NCBI GenBank assembly: GCA_001584585.1
Contig: LSYV01000060.1
Location: forward strand, 472,381-536,380
Length of the DNA: 64,000 bases
Direction of reading: 5' to 3'
From: Gonium pectorale
Lineage: Eukaryota; Chlorophyta; Chlorophyceae; Chlamydomonadales; Volvocaceae
Shown: piece after piece, positions 34,301 through 45,500 of the stretch
How positions within the stretch are numbered: position 1 is the first letter of the stretch
How the letters are laid out: each line of letters begins with the position of its first letter
Position numbers and translations under genes: made by a program
Notes under the pieces: model-generated
What the model saw: only the letters and a program-made list of their open reading frames with translations
What the model was told of the DNA's origin: nothing
The model's database searches: none

Positions 34301-36592
34301 GTAGCGCGCCGCCCCGGCTCACGGGCTGCGGGCGCCATCCAGCGCCTCCAAGCAGTAGCGCCGCAGCGGCTCGCCGACTCCGGCGCTATCGCCCACCCGA
34401 ATGATGTCGCCGGGTGGGCCCCCCAGCTCCAGGGATGCACTGGCCGAACCGCCCTCGCCCGCCAGCCGCAGCAGGCGAGCCAGGATGTTGTCCACTGCCA
34501 CCTGCGGGGTAAGCATTCAACTAGTATGTGGCAGGATTTGCTGATGACCAGACGCTTGAATCCCAAAACCCAACACCTTTCAAACTGTCACACACCAGTT
34601 CTGATATGGTGATAGACAGACAAGACAGATGTACGTATGTGCGATGCTGCACAACCGTCTGCACTGTCGGCTGATACACGTCACCCATGCCTCGCTCCCT
34701 GGCCTAGCTACGATCGTGCCAACCACGCTGCTGCCCGCCGCCACACACCCCGGACGCACATTCGTCTCAGCCGTGACAAGTATGGGCGCCTGGTGTCGCT
34801 TTGTCGTCGTCGCGGCGCAGCTCTGCGACGTGGTGGCGCCGTTCTCCGCCGGGCCGACCCGTGGGTCGCTGCTGCTGTCGCCGCGGCCCGTCATCAGCAG
34901 CGCCAGCAGCAGGCCGGCGATGGTGGTGGTCTACGGGGTGAGGGGCGGGCGGGCTGCGGTGGGTTGATGGCAAGTGGCGGCGGTGGCTTGAACAGGACGC
35001 GTACGGCAAGCAGTAGTAGCCGGTCGGTGGTTGGCGGTTGACGGGGCTGGCTCAGTTCACGAATTCCGAACGCAGGCCGTCTCAACCGTGATGACGGATG
35101 GGCACGCGACGGGGGTAGGCCATTAAGAGATCAGACACATGCGGGTAGGTTTGTATCGGATCGGGAGTTTGGGCGGGCGTCGCGCATTATGCCACGCCCG
35201 CGCAAGGTTGTGGGTTTCAATGAGGGTTTCATGGGGGTTTCAAGGCCAGCCGCGATGAAATCGCTCGGGCAGCAATGACAAGAACTTCTACTATCTCTAC
35301 CGCCCGTGTCGCAGAACGCCCCCTCGCACCTTGCCGGTGCCGGGCGGCCCGTGTATGATGCTGAGGACGCCCTCCGCGGCCGCCACCACCGCGGCCCGCT
35401 GGCTGGCGTTGCTGCCCTCGGGGCACGCCCGCGCCGCCAGCTCGGGAGGGCAGCGCGCGGCCGGCGCGGCGCGTGCGCTGGCGGCAGCGGCCCAGCCGCC
35501 GCAACCATCGGCGACGGCGGTGCTGCTGCCACCGCCGCTCCCGGCGGGTGGAACGGATGGCGGTGGCGCGCGAGCCCAGCTCCGCACTATGATGTCCAGG
35601 GGCGTGCTCGGGGCAGCGGATGCGGTCCCAGCCACGTGGCCCGTGGCGCTGCTTGATGCCGACATGAGGAGGCCTTCGAAGCCGGCTGGGCGGGGTGCGG
35701 CCATCCGGTCATAGCAGCGCAGCAGCGCCTGTTGGGTCGGTTTGGCCGAAGGAGAGGGCGAGGAGGAGGAGGAGGAGGAAGGTGAATAAACGAAACGATC
35801 TGCCGTGAGCGGGAAAACTGGAACAAGAACTCGAGAGCTCCGGGCTGACCAAGCTGTGGGCCCAAGCTGAGGTCACGGCAGGAGAAGCTCTGACGTGGGC
35901 GACTGGAAAGCCGACGGCGAATCCCAGTGCGTTGCAGCGCACGCGGTATCTCTTGCAGAGGATAACGCCTACACCACCTACACCACGGACAACACCCGCA
36001 ACCCCACGCCGGCATCCATAACTGACAGCAGTGCGTGCCCTGCATCGCTGGGCACTGCGGCCATCCCGACCCTTGGCGCACCACCCAGTCACCCACCCAC
36101 CTGCATTCCACGCCGGTACGTGACCACGTTTCCCAGCCGCTGCAGCCGCCACCTGCGCGGCGCGCGGGCCACCCCGTCACCGACGCCGCCGCCGCCGCCG
36201 CCGCCCTGGGCACTGCCCGCCGCGACCGTGCTGCCGGCGCCTGCAGCAGCACCTCCGCCCACAGCGTCCACACCGCCGGCGCTGCTGCCGCCAGGCGACG
36301 CAGCCGCCGCACTTCCGGGTACCCGTGCCGTCGGCGCCATCGCCGTCGCAGGCACAGGCACCGGCACTGGCACCTCCAGCTCCGGCTGCCAGGGCAGCTG
36401 CACCGTCAGCGTCATAACGCCCACATCGGTGACCACACCCTCGACCCACAGCGGCAGCGGGTCCCGGTAGGTCCCGGTGGTAGCGCCGCCGCCGCCGCCG
36501 TCGCCGCCGGAGAGGGGCCGACTGTAGGCGCATGCCGTGCGTAGCATGTGAGGCGGCGTGCGGGCGTCCGAGAGGCGCACCCGGTCTCCCAC
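31370..36592 (-). other. SF1 helicase part of the fusion gene (exons 24-32)
   Basis: Exons (minus): 36592-36101, 35728-35330, 34930-34760, 34501-34323, 34024-33889, 33530-33080, 32797-32670, 32327-32223, 31846-31370. Exon 24 (VGDRVRLSDA ... VEGVVTDV) resembles the beta-barrel/1B accessory region of UPF1-like helicases. Motif I GPPGTGK ends exon 25 (about aa 2298-2304), followed by TTTIAGLL; motif Ia TAETNVAVDNIL; motif II VVVVDEASQ (about 2458-2466); motif III GDHKQLGP (about 2487); motif IV QYRMHP; motif V VDGFQGRE (about 2709-2716); motif VI RRLNVAITRAK (2740-2750). All catalytic residues are present, so activity is plausible. Exons 25 and 29 carry low-complexity insertions. A disordered tail of about 95 residues follows motif VI. 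Confidence 0.93.
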
Positions 36593-39500
36593 CTGCATTG
36601 CATTTTGCGTGCATCAGCCCCAGTTTCGCGTTAGTTTGCCATCCCAGGGTTCATGCTCATGTGTGGTGCATCTCACGCATAGACGTTGGTCTATACCGCG
36701 TTGACGCAATGCCCCAGCCAAGGATTCGCGCGGGCGCGAGCAATCTTACGCGTGGGGAGCAAAGGCGTAGACAGTCGCAAGCGAGGCGAGGGCTGCGAGG
36801 CTGCACGACAAACGTACGCAGGAGTGCGGGAGTCCCCGATGGGTGGAGGGACGGAAGCTTGCGGCGCGCAGCGCGCGGCTCAGGGGTGCGGGCATGTAGG
36901 TAAGGAGTCAGGAGGCAGAAGGAATGAAAAGAAGCGGTGCACGGCTTGATGGCAGGTGTTTGAGTGCGCTCCTAAGCTCCACATCGATCGTCACACCGCA
37001 GCCCACACCGTGGGGCAGCACGGCAACGCAGGTCAATTGCGCCAGCAGCCATAACTGCGCATGGCAAAGGCTTTCGGCAGTGGCATACAACGCACCCGGA
37101 TCGACTGCCCGCCGCCGCCGCCGCCGCCGGACGAGATGGGCAGACCGCCCAGGTTTCGGAGCTCCAGCGAGAAGCCGTCCTCGGCCCCACCGTCCGGGGA
37201 CAGCAGACCCTGCGCATCCGCGCTGAGCCCCCGCCGGCCCGCGAAGGCGTCGTGCCCTTCCACAGTGAGGGCGCCTGTCGCCTCGTCGTAGTCCCGCCCC
37301 TGCACAGGCGCCGCCACCGCTTCGTCCACCGGCCCTTCGCCACTGCCGTCGCCATCGCTATCCCGGCTCGAAGCGCCAGTGTCTGGAGGACCGGGCGCAA
37401 CTGCGTAGTCGTCGGTGGCGGCAACGGCGGAGCTGTACGGCTCTGCAGGCGGCGGCCGGGCCGACGCCGGCGGCGGCGCCGCCACCAGATCCACCAGCTC
37501 TATCGCCTGGCTGGCGGCCGCTCCACCGCCACTGCCGCCGCTACGAGCCGCCGCCGCCATCTGCGCGCGCCACCGCTCCTCTGCCAGGCGGCGCATCTCG
37601 CGGCCCGCCAGCGCCTCCAGGTCGGAGCGCTCATCCTGGCCTGGTCGCCGCCGCCCTGCTGAGCCGCCGTCACGGCCGCGTTCGCGCTGCCGACGGGCCC
37701 TGGCGGCCGCGTCCACGCGCTCCGCAATGAACCCCCACAGAGTGATTGGCGGCGCCGCCACCGGCGCCGCAGCTCCGCCACCGCCGCCGCCGCCGCCGCT
37801 GCTGCCGGGGAGAAGCCCCGCCACCTCGTCCATCGCGCGCAACGCCAGCTGCACGTCGGCGCTGTGTGTCTCCTCCAGGGCCTCGTACGTGAGCACGGCG
37901 GCCCAGTGTCTGCAGTACGGGGCCACGCTCGCGCGGTCGTCGCCGCCCCAAGCCGATGAGGCCGCATCGGTCTCGGCCGCCTCGGCAGCGTTTAGGAGCA
38001 CCCCGCAGATTAGTAGCGCTGACTCCCTGTCCGCGCCGCTGCACGTGACTGCATCCAGCAGCCGCAGCAGCAGCCGGGGCGTGAGCGCGGCCGCAGCAGC
38101 CGACCCGTGGGTCGTTGGCGCCGTCGGCGGCGCCGCCACAGATGTCAGGATCTCCGACATGAGATCCGGAACCATCTCCGGCTCATGGCGGCTGGCATCC
38201 GCGCATGCAATGCAGGCTGTGAGCAGCAGCTCCAGGTCCCGCTCGCCCAGCAGCGGCGCCGGGTGTGGGCTCGTCAAGCCCCCGAGGGGCCCCACGGCGG
38301 CCGTTGCTGCAGCGGCGCCCGCTGCATTGCTGGCGGTCGCGTCCTGCGCGACCTGGGCGCTGCCCGCCGCCTCCCGTATGACCTGCCACACGCGCGTCAC
38401 CGCCTGGGGGCAGGTCACCAAGGCGCCCGTGGAGGCGGCGACGCGGAGCACCCGCAGGGCCCTGCGGATGTGGGTGGGTGGGTGCGTAGTGGGACGGCGA
38501 CAGAAGGGGCGTGTTCAGCCGGCAGTGTTGAGCTGTATTTGGGTCAGCAAACCGGAGGCGGTTTGGGGCTAACGAGCAGCCGCAGGTGCCCGGCACAGCT
38601 TCGTGAACGGAAGGTGACGCACCTGTCAATGGTTCCCCGGAAGGAGGCCACTGCAGTACGACTTGGGCCCGCTCCGGCGGCTCCGGACCCCGCCTCCCGG
38701 GCCGCGCCCGTGCCCGGGCCAGCGGGGCCCTCCAGCATCCAGCCCACCACCTCGCCTGCAGCGCTGGCGGCGTGCAGGCGGGCGGCGCAGCGCAGCAGGC
38801 CCAACGCCGTCTCCTCGGGCAGCAGGGGCCGCGCCTGTGCGCCATAGAGGCAGACGTAGACGTCATGAGGATCCGCCCGCACATTCGCACGGCGTGTTTG
38901 TGCCTCTCAGCATGCCAGCTTTGCACGCAAGGGCTGACATCCCCCATCTACCCAACACCCTCGAGGTGGCCACTTGACATGGCGCCCGCACTCAAGTGCA
39001 GGCGGTTCCCAGCCACAGCCCAACCGCCTGCAGCAGCCCCACTTCACCGCAGCTCGTAAGCGGCCATCACCTATCTCGCATGCGTCCTCAGGCTACACGC
39101 ACCCCCCCGGGCCACCCTCAGCGCCCTTTCGTACATGCCCGCACACTCACACCCACAACCCACCAGCCACCCACCAGCCGCGCCGCCTTCATCGCCGCCG
39201 TCAGCTTGCCCTGCCCCGCCAGGTCGCCTGCCAGCCTGGCCGCGGCAGTGCATGCGCCCGCCCTGGCGGCTTGGCTGACGGCCAAGCGAGCCCGCAGCGC
39301 CTCTAGGGCCGCCACGTCCTCCGGCGCCGTGGGCTCCTGCGACCAGATATGTTCCAGACGAGTAAACGCAAAGATGGCGGCGGGTGGGTACAAGGGCACG
39401 CCCCAAATCGATTTAATCATCAAGTGAACAGTCCACGCCCCATCACGCCCTATCATGTAGGACAGTGCCTCAGTGTGAGATGCATATATGAGCGTGCTGA

Positions 39501-42500
39501 TCGGAAACGGGGCAGAGTTGTTAACCTAATCCCATCCCTCGGCCCTTGGCATGTGCTCCTGCTCATACCTCAGTCGGGGGCAGGGCATTGCTACCGCCGC
39601 CGTCCGCGCCCGCATCCGCCCCAGCACCTCCCCGGGACGCCTCGTCCTCCTCGTCCGCCGCCCGTAGCCCCGCGCCGCGCAGGTGCACGACGCCGCGGCT
39701 CTGCAGCGGCAGGCGGTCGCTGACGACGTAGATCTCGTACCGCAGCAGCGGCTCCTTGGTCACCTGGCGCACCGGGAGCGGAGGGGTGGCGGGCAGGGTG
39801 CGTGGCTAGTTGCCACGGGAGGTGCTGGAGGAGCCGCTTGTACTTCCTGGGTGTCGGTAGGTATCCGTTACAGGTTACTGTGGCCACCCTCTTTTTTCAC
39901 GCCTCCATCAAAGTTGGGGATGGTCGGGCCATGGACACGGTAGGTTTTGATGTGCGTCCCTCCACCTAGGGGTAACTCATAACTCGTGAAAAGGACAGCG
40001 GCACCGGTACCCAAGTGCTTCAAAGGCACACACAGGAGATGCCCCATCCTCCCGCCTGCAATAGAATGAGCACTCGGGGCATCTCCTATTCTTTTCACAT
40101 GCACTGCTGATTCGTTGCGCATCAGCCACAATGCCCACTATCGCCGTCAAGCACGGCGACGCGAACCCACCTTGCGTATCTGGCCGTCCGCAAACGCCTG
40201 CCGGTCGACCTCGATGGTTGCGATGCTCACGCGCGTCAGGGTGTCGCCGCCGCCGGCACCACGGCCGCCGCCACCGCCGCGTCCACGGCCGCCGCCGCTA
40301 CGGCCACGCCCGCGCCCGGGACCCCTCGGCGCCAGTCCGACGTTGGGCTCCGGCTCGGTGCTCGGCGCCAGCAGCGCGATGGGTGCGCGCGGCGCCACGG
40401 GCGGCGGCCCCTTGTGCAGCCACAGGAATGACTGGCTGGTGTTGCCGTTTCGGTAGATCTGGATCCGGTTGGAAGCCAGATCCAGCCACAGGTTGTGGCT
40501 CTGGAGCTCGTGCTTGCGCCGAAAGCAGCCTGCAATACGTCGACAATCAGCAAGCTGCAATAACTTGCATATGGTTTGACAACGAACGCCAAAATGCAGG
40601 CGAAGAGGGCAAAGGGCCGACGGTGACTTGCAGATCCGAACAGCTGTGAATGTCCAAAATGAAGACGGCACATATAGCTGCATACATAGTCTACATACGC
40701 CACACGCATGCCGCGTTCTTGACGGGGCTCGGCAGCCCGAGTGATGCACGCACCCGCAAAGGCGAACACGAGCATGTCGGCGCCGCACTTGTAGGTGCCC
40801 GGAGCGGGGAAGGCCTCATTGATGTACATCACTATGACCTGCATTCACACATGCATGCAAACGTACGGCGGCGCATACAGGTGTACGAGAGGTGTACGAC
40901 CGTGCTGTCGCCCGCCCTATCAGTACCGTACATTGGGTGCAAACGGTCTCATGTTCGGGCGTTGCTCGCTCAACATATAGACATCCCCCAAGAGCACCTG
41001 GCTCGCTCGTCGGCACCTCGAAGCAACCTCCTAGCTATCCCGTTGATGCGATGGCGGTCGCCTGCTCCCAGCCGGCCAGCGCCGTTGCCCCGTTCGACGA
41101 CCGCACTTGCTTGGGTGATGACTTCGATTAGTTGGGGCACCCGTCATAAGTCAATCCAGCCGCCAAGCACCCCGCCCGCCAATGGATGAACGGCCACAGT
41201 TTAATCCACCCCGACCGACCTGCGACGGCTCCGCCATCTGCAGCACCAGCAGCTTCTTGCGGAACGCCGTCAGCGCGGTGTGGAAGTGGTCGAAGGCCAG
41301 CGGGTCGTCACTCTCACCTGACCACAGGGACACGCGGGCAGCAGCTTACTTGCGGCTGCATGGATGGGCAGACAGGTGCCGACAGAAGCACAAATAAACA
41401 CAACGCAGGGCAGTGCGGGCTCACAGTCCCCATCACACATATACACACACATCAACTAAATTACAAATAAATGACATAAATGAAGCTGCGCGCTCTGCCC
41501 ATCCTAAGCTCCGAGCGAGCGAGGATGGATGTGCATCACCCTCCCACCCACCCTCGCCCAGCAGCTTCCAGTGCAGGCCCTCGCCTCCGCCCAGCTGGTA
41601 GGCCGCCAGGTCGTCGGGCCCCAGCAGCGCCGACTGCTCCAGCGCGTTGAACACCAGGCAGCGCGGCACGCCGGCCGCCAGCGCGAACAGCCGCTGCGAG
41701 CACGGCACAAACCCCAGACTTACGGCTTGCGCTGTTTCCGAGCCGCCGGCTCCAAGCTAGCAAATCCGGTCTTCCGGTGCCCCACGCCAACTAGATGGCT
41801 ACAGATCCATCCAAACAAAGACAGCCGTTGCAAGGCCCGCATCTCGGCCTCGACGCATGTATGTGTGCGCGCACGGCGGCTCAGTGTCGCACCCCAAGTC
41901 CCCAACCGGCCGTTGCCGACGGCTGCCGGCTCTGCCCGCAAGCATGTACGGTACCCGCCCACCTCGCTCCGCCCTATCCACAACAAACGCACCGCACTAT
42001 GCCGCACCATCCGTCCATGCCTGTACCGTATGTCTCGTCGTACATTTATACCCGCCCACAGTACGTTCGCACGCACTCGCGCACGCGCTCACCTGCTCGT
42101 GAGTCATGCGCCCGAAGTCCAGGTGGAGCGCCCAGTCCGCCAGCCGCTGCTGCTGGTCCGGCCGCGCGCGGCACCAGCGGACCAGCAGGCGCAGCAGCTC
42201 AAAGTCGCTCAGCGCCTCGTCAGTGCCGCGGATGAGCCGCATGAGCCCACGTGCGTCCAGGTCCTGTTCGGGTCATCGTTAATGGGATTGTGCAAAGGCC
42301 CCGGTGCGGGGTCTGGTTGATTCGATCGGGTGGCCGCCGGCGGTCTGCAAGGACATCTAGCTACGCGTCAGGGGGCCCGAACGCCTTGACCGGGCTGGTA
42401 AACCATTATCTTCCTTCACGGGATCTCGGTCAGCCTCATGTTTGCAAGTCAGGAAGACCGTCACGAGATGCTCCGATGGAGCCCGCGCACGGCACGCACT

Positions 42501-45500
42501 CGAACGTCCCACGGGTCGGTTGGGTCCGCCAGCAGCCCCATCGCGCGGAACTCGTTGTATCCCCGCCAGGCCGCCTCGGCGGTTCGCTCCATGCGCCGCC
42601 ACACGCGGCCCTCCAGCCTCGCCCGCTGCTCGGGCGTCAGCGACGACTCTGCGCGCGACGGCGCACAATCAATCGACATCCATACATGCACGCACGCACT
42701 GGATGCATGCATGCCCACAACCTGCCCGCCCCTGGATACACATACTGCATATGCGCGGCACGATACGGCAGGGTACGGACATGGAAGTACAGCACTTTGA
42801 AGAATGGTAGTGTCATTATTACATAGGGACATACAAATGCTGCCATCATGGCTTGCTTGGGACGCGCCGCTTTTCCGCTGCGAGTCGTACGCCCCCGCCA
42901 ACCGGCCGGCAGGGTGCAAGCTAGCCCGGCGGTCCCTCGCTCGCCGTACGCGTGACGACGCCCCAGCAGCCACCGACCCACAGATAGACCCACCGGTCAG
43001 CTGCAGGTGCTGCGGGATGGCGGTTGCTGCGCCGGTGGACACCGAGTCCACTCCGCGGGAGAAGAGCTGCGACAGGGCGCGGCATTCGGCGCTCGCGGGC
43101 CCCAGCTCGCTGACCCCCGCCCACAGGTGGTACAGGCGGTCGATGCGGCCCAGCAGGGCACCGCAGTAGCCGACAAAGTAGCTGCACGGGTTGTGGGCGT
43201 GTGTGGGCGCGAGCGCGGGAGCGCGAGCGCGAAGGCGTGAACGCGTGCGTGATAGACATTGCACGTAGCTCTGTGAGAGAGCACGAGGTTCGTGTCCTCA
43301 GCTGGCTAGCCTGGTGGGGCATGCGTTGGGTGGGAGTCGCGGGTTACAGGTTACAGGTTACACGTCCGTCAAAGCCGGGGGGGCCATGGACGAATTGCGA
43401 ATATTGGGGTGGGGGAGCGGGTTATGGTCCTCATCTCTACCCCGCTTCAGCGCCTGACGCCGAAGAACAGCGTGCCTGGTATCCCAGACAGCCTGTCAAG
43501 GGAGTCGCGGGAGCCGCTGTAATGAAAGCAACACGAGCGTCGTCATAGCTCTGTCCTCGTCACGACTACGGCAACAGTTGCGGTTGTAACATGGCAATCA
43601 AGCAACCGCCGCGCCTCACCCTCTCCCGCCCTGCCCTTTCACGTTCCTCTTATGATTCCCCGCCGGCAGCCCCGCCCAGAAGCGACCCCTCCCTCACTTG
43701 ATCAGGTGGCTCATGCTGATCCGCCCGGCTTGCACCTCGGGCGCGGCATCGTACGGGACTGGCGGGGTGCGCCGCGCGGCGTTGACGATGTCCTCGTCCC
43801 AGATCACCAGGAAGGTGTCGCCATCCAGGTCACCTATATGCGTGGGGCCGACACAAAACAGGAGTGAGGCCCTAAGGCTGGCTACTACCAGGTTACAGGT
43901 TACACGTACGTCAAAGCCGGGAGGGCCGTGGACGAATTGCGAATATTGGGGTGGGGGAGCGGGTTATGGTCCTCATCTGGACCCCGCTTCAGCGCCTGAC
44001 GCCGAAGAATGGCGTTCCTGGTATCCCAGACAGCCTGTAGGTAGGATCCTACCGCAGCTGGCGGGGCCTCCTTCATAATAGTAATCATGTTACGATGCCT
44101 AAAGCCCAAAGCAGTCTCGAATGGCTACTACCGGCGGGTGCGCATGTGGCTCCGTCTTACATGCATGACGATCGACCCGCGAAGCACCCTTGACCGCTGT
44201 ACCGGGTGCGTGATCGATCGCGCATTCCCAGCAGTGCACATCCGTAACGTGTTGGCCCGCTGCGTGCCCATGTTGCGATTCCTGTATAACCGAGATGTAT
44301 CTAACAGGCGGGTACGTACGCGACTTGACCCACCGCCCGATGCTTCGTCAGCCGTGGGCCGCGGCCCGTGGGTCGGCAGCACCAGCACGTCCACCAGATG
44401 ACCGCAGGCGGGGCAGTCCACCACGTCCAGGACGCGCACGTCGGCGGGGTCGTAGCAGGGGTTGCGGATCTGCGGGGCCGGGATCGGGGCCCGGATTGGG
44501 GCTGGCTGGGATCCGGGCCTGGATCGGGAGCAGGGCATGGAGGGGAAGTGCGCCGCGGTATTCATCGTGGGGATGATATGGGCGTTGCAGCGCCCGGTAC
44601 GTAGCCGGTGTCATGAATGCGGCGCCGCGCAAGCGACCAAGCAAGGCAGTCGGCACGTGCACATGCAAACATGCCGCCTGTCAACTACAGCGTACCAGCT
44701 CGGCCATCCCCGGCCCGAGCCCGGCCCCGGCCCCGGCCGTAACCCCGGCCCAGTTCGCACACACGCACGCAGGAAGCAAGCACACACACAGCTCAGCCCA
44801 GCCGCGGTTGCCGTTCCGGTCACAGCCCAGCCCATCACGCACGCACCATGACCACGCTCCCGCCCACCAGCCGCTTGGGCTGACCGTCAACCAGCGGCTG
44901 GAAAAAGCACTGCCCGTACAGCAGCTGTGGCGGCTGCTTCTGGCGTCCTGATCCTGACGCAGCTGCTGCGAGCTCTGCGTTTTTAGGGTGGACGATCGAG
45001 ATGGATTCATGTTACTGGTGAACCCCAGATGGACAGAATGCAGGTCTAACATACAGGTCCCGTATGTAGAGCTGGTTCGGCATGCATGCACACACGCCAA
45101 CAAACGCACATACTCTCGCGCCCACCTTGCGACGGCCAGTCAAGGCTGGGATCCGCGACTCCAAACACGCGGCGGGACTTCTCCAGCAGCACGCGGATGC
45201 GAGGCGACACCCGCGAACGGGCGCCGACGCCGCCCCCGGCATCGTCAGCGTCGCCACGACCCGCCACCGCTGCGCCGCCAGCGGGGCCGCCGCTGTCTGT
45301 TGGCGGCTCCGCGGCCGCTGGCGGCGGCAGCGACTCTGGGACGACTGCGTCGCTGGCGGCGCCTTCTAGGGCGGGCGGGGCTGTGCCGCAGGTTGAGTCG
45401 AACGCGCCCGCCAGCTCCCCCAGCAAACCGTCGTCCTCATCGCCGATCGGGTCATCCAGCTCGCCGCCTTCAGGGCCACACACCGGCAAATGGCGGGTGG

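Noticed and set aside
37415..38572. 385-codon plus-strand ORF
   Set aside because: Exact antisense of fusion-gene exon 23; Ser/Ala-rich shadow of a GC-biased coding exon.
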